From Branchiostoma floridae (lineage: Eukaryota; Chordata; Leptocardii; Amphioxiformes; Branchiostomatidae), in NCBI RefSeq assembly GCF_000003815.2, contig NC_049984.1, positions 21,050,342 through 21,103,322 of the forward strand: a stretch of DNA of 52,981 bases, read 5' to 3'. A model generated the notes under the pieces. The model saw nothing but the letters and a program-made list of their open reading frames with translations, ran no database searches and was not told the DNA's origin. Of this stretch, positions 47,597 through 52,981 are shown piece after piece (positions within the stretch are counted from its first letter, which is position 1; each line of letters starts with the position of its first letter). Made by a program: the position numbers and the translations under genes.

Positions 47597-49446
47597 TACA
47601 CACTTACAGACGCACACACCAACGCCGACAAAAACGGTACCCTGTTTTTGAACACAATAAAAGTAAAAGACCACTCGGAAAAACTGTGGTGTCAGCAATG
47701 GGTCAAAGACGGGGCCGATACCGACTGCTGGGCACCTTTGACCCGTTGCTGACGTGACACTTTCGCTCGGGGTCAAGTGACGAAGGCTTTGGGTCAAATC
47801 AAGGACCAGAGGACGGATCTTGGTAGGTGACTGAAGCTTGATCTTGGTAGGTGACTGACTTTGTGTACGGAAAACGCGTGTAAATTTCTTACAAAGATAC
47901 TCATGATCATAACACTTTGTCAAAAATGTCTGCATCTTTAGAATATATTGTTCTGAATGATGAGTGGAATTTTGTGCTCTAATTCCAGACGCTCTGGAGT
48001 CGGCAGTGGCCAATTTCACTCTGGCAGCGGCGGCGTTTGAAGAGAGCCTGTCCTCTATCGGGAACGAAACAAGGTGAAAACCCGTTAACTGATCCAACAG
48101 CGCATGCGCAAATAAGGTGAAGTCCCCTGAGACATAAAAACACGTCCGGACATTGTTATGCAAACCGACCGAATAAAGTCATATGTATTTGAACATGTAT
48201 AAGGCATGGTCGAGACAAGAACGGTTTACAAATCAGGGGCCCTCACCTTTGACCTGCGTACGCACAGTTGGGTCCGTGAATGAGCTTACAACGAAGTGTT
48301 ACTTACGTTATACAGGTTTTTATACGACGTCGGTCACACCGTTGGATGACAGCCAATATACTGCTGTTTAATCAAATTACCCACCAACATCGTCACCGGG
48401 ATTCAAGTTGTATATATACTCAATTTATATATATCTATATTTATATACGTTTCATATTTCATACTACTAGAATATGTGTTACGCTTTCTCTTAACATCAA
48501 TCACTTGTTGCACAGCCCAATAGTTGCCCGGATGTACAACGACCAGTTGATGCAGATGGAGAGAGCTTTCATCGACCCGCTTGGCATCCCGGGAAGGAAA
48601 TTTTACAGGTAACCTATTACATATGCTTCTATTCTATGGTAAAATGTTAGAAGGATATATCCTAATGAAAGTTATATTTACGTCACGCTCATTTATATTT
48701 CCAGTTGGAGATTTCATGTCAGGTAATCAAATCAGAAGTACATTGCACGGCGATGACGTCACATTGACACCCAGATCGAAAACTCGCACCAAGGTTCATA
48801 AAAAACCACAGTTGACAAGTTTAAAAACTAAGTATTATAGTACCTTGCAATATTGTATGCTATGTAGATTGTTAAGTACTGTTTACTTCGTAAAAGTACC
48901 CTTTTAACTATCTGTGGAGCGATTCCCGAAACTGGGTGCTATGTTTACTGTGACGTCACTGTCGGACAATCAACATTTACCTAACACAATTAACAACAGA
49001 AATCCACGCCGTAAGAAAGATTTTTGATGGTGCGATGTCCAATAACAGAAGACTGGGCGCTAACGTGTGTGTTTATCCACTTTTTGTTGAATGTAATAAG
49101 CTTTTTTTTTCTAATATGTAATTTGTTTTTGATAAGACATACATGTAGGTAGGGGTAGGGGCCGGTCATAGTAATAAGCTAGACTCGGACCTAGTAATAT
49201 GCTATCTGCTTGGCTAATGCCAAAAATGTCTTCCTGTGTTTAAGACACACCGTCCTGTCCAACGGGCTGTACTCCACCGACACTTTCCCCGCCCTCGGTG
49301 ACTCCGTCAAGAGAATGGGGAGCGACTGGACCGACCCGGGGCAGGCCAGCAAGCTGCGTGACGTCATGGAACAACTGTCAATCATATCTTTCTTCATCCA
49401 ATCAGCGGCCAACACTCTGGCCACACCTGCCTCCACTGTGTTTTAA
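25859..49446 (+). CDS. Glutamate carboxypeptidase II / NAALADase-like M28B peptidase, 18 exons, complete
   Basis: Exons: 25859-25989, 26468-26641, 29686-29806, 30756-30881, 39490-39685, 40011-40104, 40873-40974, 41197-41282, 41473-41592, 42014-42096, 42457-42520, 43002-43069, 44435-44532, 45144-45237, 46958-47207, 47989-48073, 48516-48608, 49245-49446 (TAA). Phases all match; 728 aa against 750 for human PSMA, co-linear throughout. Domains: N-terminal hydrophobic segment, protease-associated insert (about 90-320), M28 catalytic core (about 330-560), helical dimerisation domain. Two-zinc residues are all present: H352, D362, E399 (catalytic base), E400, D428, H529. Motifs include ISWDAEEHG and [10 protein letters not shown]. 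The start at 25859 gives a cleavable-looking signal peptide ending near GVPA; an in-frame ATG at 25823 would add 12 residues and make a type II anchor possible (740 aa). Several glutamate-sensing residues of PSMA are replaced (see findings), so substrate may differ. The exon-13 donor is GTAGAA. Confidence 0.95.
26100..26345. repeat. CA-rich simple repeat in carboxypeptidase intron 1
   Basis: Degenerate (CA)n with CATACA and CAAACAAACA variants directly after exon 1. No gene content. Confidence 0.85.
26765..27400. repeat. Degenerate tandem repeat, period about 145-150 bp, four to five copies
   Basis: Units share CTGTATCTCCGGAACG, TTTTTGGTACGTGG, GATTTTGGGCCTC and TTGAACTTGAC. Comparable positions are about 26817, 26970, 27120 and 27264. 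Long minus-strand open frames with Pro/Thr-rich repeats are by-products of the array. In intron 2 of the carboxypeptidase. Confidence 0.8.
27671..28340 (+). other. Possible unassigned coding fragments in carboxypeptidase intron 2
   Basis: Two stretches look more protein-like than their surroundings. From 27671 an ATG frame runs through [13 protein letters not shown] to a GTATGT donor-like site at about 27757 (Cys-x2-Cys-x-His). From 28137 a frame without ATG reads [20 protein letters not shown], then [20 protein letters not shown] and [10 protein letters not shown] to a stop at 28340. I recognise neither. They may be parts of a decayed mobile element or a nested gene; the link between them is not shown. 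Confidence 0.25.
30262..30480 (+). mobile_element. SINE copy, 3' part
   Basis: CTCGGATAGGACGGTAAATG, GTCCCGTGTTTGAGGAGAGC and CCACCACACTTATCGAAAAG occur in the order seen at 20640-20780. The tRNA-like head is missing. Confidence 0.7.
30990..32480. repeat. Dispersed repeat with CTGCAGTACC..AAGCCGCTAGG modules, several tandem degenerate copies
   Basis: The modules GAGCTATCTACCAACCAAAT, GAAATCCAGCTGCTGTACC, CCGCTAGGG and TTCTCGAGTTATGCTG recur through the interval, ending at an ACAGACACAC run near 32460. The same modules, again ending in (CA)n, occur at 47325-47610 and 50940-51250. Part of carboxypeptidase intron 4. Confidence 0.65.
32711..33151. mobile_element. Inverted-repeat element with GGTACCGGTAC ends
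   Basis: GGCTGGGTACCGGTACGGTG at the left and CTGTACCGGTACCCACCCC at the right are inverted. The interior is rich in GGACCTGAACC-type words. Degraded relatives are at about 5750-5830 and 41025-41090. Non-coding. Confidence 0.65.
33396..35381 (-). CDS. TRIM-NHL protein (RING, B-boxes, coiled coil, NHL repeats), intronless, nested antisense
   Basis: Probable E3 ubiquitin ligase. A single open frame of 661 aa from the ATG at 35381, chosen because MASNAF starts just before the RING; an in-frame ATG 14 codons upstream at 35423 is less likely. RING at residues 16-57: C-x2-C-x11-C-x-H-x2-C-x2-C-x14-C-x2-C, complete. Two B-boxes at about 100-140 (CTAC start) and 163-205 ([12 protein letters not shown], then HKDHQ). 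Coiled coil about 205-320 with Lys/Glu/Gln heptads. NHL repeats about 395-661, with units such as [27 protein letters not shown] and [14 protein letters not shown]. No filamin domain fits the roughly 50 residues between coil and NHL, so the architecture resembles TRIM32/TRIM56 rather than TRIM2/3. It lies wholly within intron 4 of the carboxypeptidase on the opposite strand; the lack of introns suggests retroposition, but no poly(A) trace is evident. Confidence 0.95.
   Translation of the reverse strand: MASNAFSEITEEFLVCLICLEDYKQPKVLPCLHTFCQPCLETLLATEPVGKLSCPSCRQDVPLPENGVQGLKSNFLVGKLHDILRQQPKGNEKSSEGVPCTACERGNPAEFYCVECTDYLCHLCNDTHHGLKMSKSHKVITIQDLQSGRLANELRARETSKCEYHNEPDKFCCDTCHRVICLHCVVTAHKDHQYVEIEKAAEREGVKIKAKLATVKNTADLHEKWIEELQSVKNDWPLQVQRTEEQIGKQAEAIIEAVQKVKSEKISQLRAMNAAREKQMEAAMEAAEMDLASAKSCVQFTDNVLEYGSPAEVMSVAGELTSRMEETADDKIAKRAELTKGFTNMTFDPPSCELERDVVKLIGGIKEIKVPFTSTLSPVKVNVEIGTRRRSPTLLKTVGQIGCGDGQFNCPTSLSVTTNGDIVVADRLNRRLQFLDKETSRTSNFKKKVELGFNPLCVVALTNNELLVTGDGHRIHVLDKQGRGARVIQVTGAAEKDKTTQGIVVDGLGRIIVTIGYQAFVLSHSGDVILKFGDKGQGQQQLSSSLRLTVNSSNQILISDCWNHNLKIFDPTGRHLFTCGTRGSEPGQLSIPYCVITDSEDNIIVADCHNHRVSVFSRDGTFIRHVLTREEHGLNYPKGLTLTHDGHLVVCDNHYLRIFKL
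35755..36036 (-). mobile_element. LINE ORF2 C-terminal fragment, family B-like
   Basis: The minus strand encodes [20 protein letters not shown], then [20 protein letters not shown] and EDRLKILR, the conserved tail also seen at 9257-8799. It lies just upstream of the TRIM gene in carboxypeptidase intron 4. Confidence 0.75.
37224..37252. repeat. Small perfect GC-rich hairpin
   Basis: CTTGCCGC-TGGC-GCGGCAAG forms a stem of about 10 bp (with flanking GC) and a 4-nt loop. A similar half (GCCTTGCCGCG) at about 36498 could make these the ends of a degraded inverted-repeat element. Confidence 0.6.
37890..38683. mobile_element. Inverted-repeat element of about 790 bp
   Basis: GTAATGGACCGATCCCGA and GTTCGAACACCTCCGTCAAA on the left are inverted on the right as TTTGACGGAGGTGTTCGAA and TCGGGATCGGTCCATTATG. 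No transposase frame seen. In carboxypeptidase intron 4. Confidence 0.7.
38867..39457. mobile_element. Foldback element, family 3, copy 3 (reverse orientation, contains gap)
   Basis: It starts TAGGGCCTTCACACTGAAAC, carries CCACATTCGGGGCCATTCGG and CCTTCACACGAGAAGGAATG, and ends CATTCTGACGGCATTCCGG then CTCGTGTGAAAGGGCC. This is the reverse complement arrangement of 14704-15210. It ends about 30 bp before carboxypeptidase exon 5. Confidence 0.75.
38996..39095. other. Assembly gap (100 N)
   Basis: Exactly 100 N inside the family-3 foldback element. By alignment to the copy at 14704-15210 the missing sequence should be about 87 nt (equivalent to 14967-15053 reversed). Confidence 0.95.
39800..39930 (+). 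mobile_element. LINE 3' end, family A
   Basis: AATAAGCCCTCGGGCATGAG then TTTGCAATAAAG matches the 3' ends near 2945 and (reversed) 24575-24620. It is in carboxypeptidase intron 5. Confidence 0.65.
40422..40602. mobile_element. Inverted-repeat element (TAATCTCCAAGCAGA ends)
   Basis: TAATCTCCAAGCAGACCCTA and AAGATAGTAT at the left are inverted as AGTACTATCTTATG and AGGATCTGCTTGGAGATTA at the right. Same ends as the hairpin at 15317-15483. In carboxypeptidase intron 6. Confidence 0.8.
41700..41790 (+). mobile_element. LINE 3' end, family B
   Basis: AAGACCTGTACTTAGCTTGT and AAATGTACAATAAAGGTCCT followed by (TTCA)n match the 3' ends at 8440-8500 and 17300-17370. In carboxypeptidase intron 9. Confidence 0.65.
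42150..42402. repeat. Compound microsatellite: (TA)n/(CA)n, (GA)n, (GT)n
   Basis: TATATA and ACACAC blocks at 42150-42222, (GA)n at 42281-42328, (GT)n at 42341-42400. It lies in carboxypeptidase intron 10, ending about 55 bp before the exon at 42457. Confidence 0.92.
42731..42940. mobile_element. MITE, family 2, copy 2
   Basis: CGCTAGTTCACCTTTATCCG at the left and ACGGATATAGGTCACCCTCG plus ATTAAGGTG at the right mirror the copy at 18389-18603; the interior GTCGACTT and CATTTAGG words also match. In carboxypeptidase intron 11. Confidence 0.82.
43890..43992 (-). mobile_element. SINE copy, inverted and partial
   Basis: The minus strand has GGATGGGACGTGAAATGGCG, GTCCCGTGTTTGAGGACAGC and TTATCGCAAAGAGTAAATGT, the core order of the copy at 20640-20780. 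Confidence 0.6.
44040..44290 (+). mobile_element. LINE ORF2 C-terminal fragment, family B
   Basis: [20 protein letters not shown] then YCNLD, and after a shift [20 protein letters not shown], then [12 protein letters not shown]. Frameshifted, dead. It ends about 140 bp before carboxypeptidase exon 13. Confidence 0.75.
45480..45842. repeat. CGTACG-rich dispersed repeat, copy 2
   Basis: It ends ATTGTACGTACGGCGGGTTG then TACCCTTAGCTCTA, like the copy at 9480-9830. It includes a G14 run at 45639-45652. In carboxypeptidase intron 14. Confidence 0.5.
46157..46256. other. Assembly gap (100 N)
   Basis: Exactly 100 N in carboxypeptidase intron 14; true length unknown. Confidence 0.95.
47325..47610. 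repeat. CTGCAGTACC module repeat ending in (CA)n
   Basis: AAGAGCTATCTACCAATCAA, GCAGCTGCAGTACCATAACA and AGCCGCTAGG lead into GAGTTATCGTGTTGAAAGAC and about 75 bp of CA repeat, as at 30990-32480 and 50940-51250. In carboxypeptidase intron 15. Confidence 0.75.
47690..47762. repeat. Hairpin, GTGTCAGCAATGGGTCAAAG arms
   Basis: GTGTCAGCAATGGGTCAAAG pairs with CTTTGACCCGTTGCTGACGT apart from small mismatches (the right arm starts at about 47737). Probably a small foldback element. Confidence 0.65.
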
Positions 49447-50640
49447 ACCTGCATTCATCGGACAAGCGACACATGATAAAACAACTTCGAACGCTGTAGC
49501 TTTGTAATACAGCAAGCACCTAGTATTTAGCCTACCTGCTATCATGTCAAATGTATACTCGCTAATGTAACACTTATCTAACATTTGCTCACTCATTTCT
49601 TATTAGACCGCTAATGTCTAATAAGAAAATCTTTGTATATTCCTATGAACATGGTGCCGTATACATATATGCTAACAAATGACAAGGCCGACAGTATAGC
49701 ATTTGTGGGAATTTCATTTTATTCCTTAGATTAAGTATCATGTTCATCTACTAAAAAGACGTATTGATTACATAGATAGTTTTATAGAAGAGCTTTATTA
49801 CACTATATGATACAATGTATGACAATAAATATTACACAAAGTACAAAATAGAGGTATACAAATCTGTTTGTAGCATCGAGTCTCTTGGAATCTGTTGTAC
49901 TTGATTCGAGAAATATGAATAATTCATAACGTATATTATCTAGCTTTAATTCTAAATATCCGATGCACCAAACACGTGTATAGCCCATATTTTGCCCTAG
50001 TACATGTACCAGATGGTACTACTTTCAGCTAACGTCAAGTAATAATTGTTGCGTTTCGGACCGCATTGCAAACACCGCATTAGCTTTATACAAAACGTTA
50101 AATTCGCTTAATACTTTACTTTATGACCGCATCTGTAAGCAGCGACATCTATGCTGCAGTACAATATGAACTAGTCAGTATTACCATGAAGAAGGTGACA
50201 GACGCTCACCTAAACGTTTGTTTAAATAGAACACTAACCTTGTTACCTTACTGTAATGCTGCGACAATATAGCGATAACCATATGAATAAATTCGTTTAT
50301 AAAAAGTTGTTAATGTGCAATTGTACGTTATATCATTTGTACGTTACATACATTTGAATTGTAGTTCCCCTCATCCAAATATAGATAAGGCAATGTTGGT
50401 TGTATCATACGGCTGGCATTCACTGGGCACTAGAAAACTGATGAGTGCGAAAAAATGACAATCAAGTTAATGTATTGTTGGATCTTGGTAGCAAGTAACG
50501 GACAAACCCATACACAATTAAGCAAGCAAACTCACATACATGTACGTCTACTGTAGTTGAAACTACATATAACTTAGCTTGATATGATAAGTATGAATTG
50601 ATATTGCTTTAAAAATCGACACCATAAACGTTGTAAAAAG

Positions 50641-50932
50641 ATTTGAAGTGACAAAACGTGGCATCATAACTAACGAGGCATTCATTCCTGTATTAAAGAA
50701 GTGAACTATTAAATGTGGTACTAGTGTGGTGTATCACGTACCATGTTGACAACTACATTCATACCTTCCATATTGGTGCCACTTTTACAACAATCCAAGA
50801 AGTTTCGCTTCTGTAACTATAGTCATGGCTACCTTCCTTGTGTCACTTCTTGTTTTTTTTTTTTTTTTACTGAAATGAGGCAAAAGTTATGAGTGCGCTG
50901 ATGTCAACCATAAAATTCACCTCCTTTGGCCT
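50641..50932. mobile_element. Foldback element, family 1, truncated copy
   Basis: It contains CTTCCATATTGGTGCCACTT, GCGCTGATGTCAACCATAAA and the right end CTCCTTTGGCCT, matching the right two thirds of 13452-13988. The left AAGGCCACAGCAAG end is absent. Confidence 0.7.
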
Positions 50933-50939
50933 CACATCA

Positions 50940-51134
50940 CAAGGTATCTACCACAAAAAATCAAGACCACAGCACGTCCAGCTCAAAGATACAAAATACG
51001 GATGTGGTGCTGCAGTACCAAGGTCACGTACTAGGGGACCAAAAATCTACCTTAACCTTCGTCTTCCCAACACCTACCTACATACCAAATATAATTGTAA
51101 TCCATTAGTGTGTATGTTGACTACGAAAATACGG

Positions 51135-51180
<46 letters not shown>

Positions 51181-51250
51181 ACGCACACGCACACACAGAC
51201 GTCTAGACATACAGACACAGATACACACACACACACACACACACACAAAA
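50940..51250. repeat. CTGCAGTACC module repeat with (CA)n/(CACG)n tail
   Basis: GCTGCAGTACCAAGGTCACG and TAGGGGACC are followed by a CA/CGCACA microsatellite at 51137-51246. Confidence 0.75.
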
Positions 51251-51587
51251 AAACAGCAACTGTATCTCCATTTCTCATGGAGATAACAACAGCATCTTGA
51301 ACTCCGCCGCCTAACAACGCTGCCTACGGTGGCCTGCAGTACTGCAGCATGCAGGTCACATGTCATGTTTCCCGGCATATGTAACGTTAACATACTTTCA
51401 TGCATGAATTAACGTTCGACAACGAAGATATCGTTGTGTTTATGTCCCAATCTGAACTTGCTTAAAGGCGAGGAAAGTTTGCTACTTCGAAGTAGTGTAA
51501 GAGAGCTAATTTCTATCACCGTTGTTTCAGAACCTACTCCTCACAATATTTACCTTCCTTCCCTTTCCCAGTGTAACCTGATCGCGT

Positions 51588-51617
51588 CACGTGTTGTCAT
51601 AGCAACAGCTGACGTCA
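51588..51617 (+). promoter_or_regulatory. Promoter cluster: E-box, RFX X-box and full CRE
   Basis: In 30 bp: CACGTG (51588-51593), GTTGTCATAGCAAC (51593-51606), which fits the RFX X-box consensus RYYNYYATRRNRAC at every position, and the palindromic CRE TGACGTCA (51610-51617). The cluster ends 78 bp before the ATG at 51696. X-boxes close to start sites mark ciliary genes controlled by RFX factors; an X1-X2 (RFX-CREB) pair is also the core of vertebrate MHC class II promoters. Which applies is not decided here. Confidence 0.7.
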
Positions 51618-51695
51618 TCACCGCGTGAGGTCAGGTGAATACAGTTCGGGGAAGTTCACACAGATTTCTTACGAATTTGCAGACGCGGAAATCTA

Positions 51696-51814
51696 ATGAA
51701 GTCATCAGTTGAACAACAGCTGGTAGAAATGGCTAGAGGAAAAGTACCGGGTGATTACACTAACAACGCAAACGTCAGGATCAAAGTCAGGGGTGTTTTC
51801 CCGCTATTTTCACG
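51696..51814 (+). CDS. Likely first coding exon of an unidentified gene leaving the window
   Basis: ATG at 51696, open for 39 codons, ending phase 2 at a strong donor (CG then GTAAGC at 51815). The peptide begins MKSSVEQQLVEMARGKVPGD and ends VRIKVRGVFPLFS. No signal peptide. I do not recognise the family. Support is the promoter cluster just upstream and the good donor. A possible next exon with compatible phase begins after the CATTAG at 51955-51960, but nothing confirms it. Confidence 0.5.
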
Positions 51815-52324
51815 GTAAGCAGTGATTTTGAACCTTGCCTAGCCCAAAGGATACCGAGCAATCTGCATAAATAGTCTACTATATTGTATCAGCATTTACT
51901 GACATTTCGGCTGTGTAACAGACTCGATTGGTTTGTTAAATACATACATCCAACACATTAGGTTTAAGATCATGTGTAGACTAGTTATTATCCCTCACAC
52001 CTTGTCAAAAGCACAACCCGGAAACCGTCACACTAACCTGTTTACCCAAGGTGTAAGGGTACACAGCATTTACGCTGTGTGTATTTTCGTACAGCCCATT
52101 GTTTATGATTTAGCACATTACAACAGGGCGAGAACGAGCCTGATCACATTTGTCGTTCGACCGGTATACAACAGTGAACCAGTCTGTATACAACAGTGAA
52201 CCAGTTAGTCTTTGTACACTCTTGGATCTCAGTGACGGTCCTTCAAATCACAGCTTAGTTGTAACAGAAAAGGCGTGTTTTCTGACGGCCGGTTGCGTAC
52301 AAAGCGTCACAGAATTACCACCAG

Positions 52325-52590
52325 CGTCATGTTGGCGTGATGGTGGGGGTGTTTGACGTAGAGCCCAAATGTCCAGGGTTCGAGTACCCGGAGTGCCACT
52401 GATGTTTTCATTCCAACCAGGTGTCAAAATGGGTTGGGGAGGTAAAGGGCAGTGGAAAAAGAGGTTTGTGCTGCGTGTCCTAGACAACCCTTTGTCACTT
52501 TGGCCTCAAAAAGGCTATGGGACTACCTTTGCACTGTTTAACAGCTCAATAGTTTCTCACGTGGTTCTAGTATTGTCGGTTTTTTTTTAA
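52325..52590 (+). mobile_element. tRNA-derived SINE
   Basis: The head has an A-box-like TTGGCGTGATGG (52332) and a B-box GGGTTCGAGTACC (52377), spaced as in tRNAs. The body follows with CCAACCAGGTGTCAAAATGG and GGGCAGTGG, resembling the CAGGTGAAAATGAGTACC part of the SINE at 20540. Confidence 0.55.
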
Positions 52591-52837
52591 CAGGAAAGGA
52601 AGTTATCAGTAATTCTTCATTTTTACCTGCGGAACTAACCATTCTGGGCTTCCCCTTCCTTTTTACACACCTTCCCCGACAAGTTTATGATATTACATGT
52701 TTTTTAATCAACTAAAAGACAAGTACAAGTTGTTCATCAAAAGCAGAGTGTGCTTATAATTTTGCATCTGCAACACAACATTTTCCTTCAATATCCTTAA
52801 ACAATATATTACCATTGGGTGAATGTTGGCATTTTTT

Positions 52838-52981
52838 GCTGTGTGCGTGTGTATTTGTGTATGTGTATGTGTATGTAAGTGTATATGTGTGTGTGAGAGT
52901 ATGTGTGTCACCGTGTGAGTGTGTGTGTGTGTTTAATTTGTGTGTGTATATGTGTGTGTGTGCGCTTGTGTGTGTGTGTGT
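52838..52981. repeat. (GT)n microsatellite at the window end
   Basis: Impure GT/TATG repeat that runs off the end of the window. Confidence 0.85.

Larger units (their letters stand above)
49447..51587. other. Intergenic interval after the carboxypeptidase
   Basis: No gene seen. It should contain the carboxypeptidase 3' UTR; an AATAAA is near 49825. It carries the truncated foldback element at 50641-50932 and the CA-bearing repeat at 50940-51250. Confidence 0.55.
51815..52981. other. Presumed intron of the downstream gene
   Basis: It contains a tRNA-like SINE (52325-52590) and a terminal GT repeat. No exon can be supported with confidence. Confidence 0.4.

Noticed and set aside
47507-48163. 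218-codon minus-strand frame with Cys/Val runs
   Set aside because: It crosses a CA microsatellite and is antisense to carboxypeptidase exon 16; no recognisable domain.
51933-52199. Second exon of the gene that starts at 51696
   Set aside because: Phase from the acceptor at 51960 is compatible, but the peptide shows no family features and the donor is ambiguous, so it is not annotated.

Overview
The window is animal genomic DNA, most likely from a cephalochordate (amphioxus, Branchiostoma). It has spliced metazoan genes with GT-AG introns, an intronless RING/B-box/coiled-coil/NHL gene, a small collagen-C1q protein, and many short inverted-repeat elements plus LINE and SINE ends. The species call is inference. 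Two 100-N assembly gaps are present (38996-39095 and 46157-46256).

Layout. (1) 662-6210, plus strand: the last seven exons of a GH37 trehalase; the 5' end lies before the window. (2) 7752-18662, minus strand: a complete six-exon secreted mini-collagen/C1q protein (253 aa), convergent with trehalase. (3) 18663-25800: a gene-free stretch built from foldback elements, SINE and LINE ends and a (CACT)n array. (4) 25859-49446, plus strand: a complete 18-exon M28B glutamate carboxypeptidase II / NAALADase-like protein (728 aa, or 740 aa from an upstream ATG) with all six catalytic and zinc residues. (5) 33396-35381, minus strand: an intronless TRIM-NHL E3 ligase (661 aa) nested antisense in intron 4 of gene 4. 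(6) 51588-51814, plus strand: a promoter-like cluster (E-box, RFX X-box, full CRE) about 80-110 bp upstream of a likely first coding exon of a gene that runs out of the window.

The genes do not form a pathway. Trehalase and the carboxypeptidase are both ectoenzymes of a kind found on absorptive epithelia. The C1q protein and TRIM-NHL ligase belong to families that are greatly expanded in amphioxus and often linked to immunity.

The most unusual observation is in trehalase. Two different introns each end in a tandem array whose unit contains the intron's own 3' splice site and the first bases of the next exon: a 101-bp unit x 6 and a 28-bp unit x about 52. The true exon is the last member of each array, so the spliceosome faces about 5 and about 50 decoy acceptors. 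Other points are the X-box/CRE promoter, loss of the PSMA glutamate-sensing residues in the carboxypeptidase, a LINE split by a foldback element, and families of matched inverted-repeat elements.
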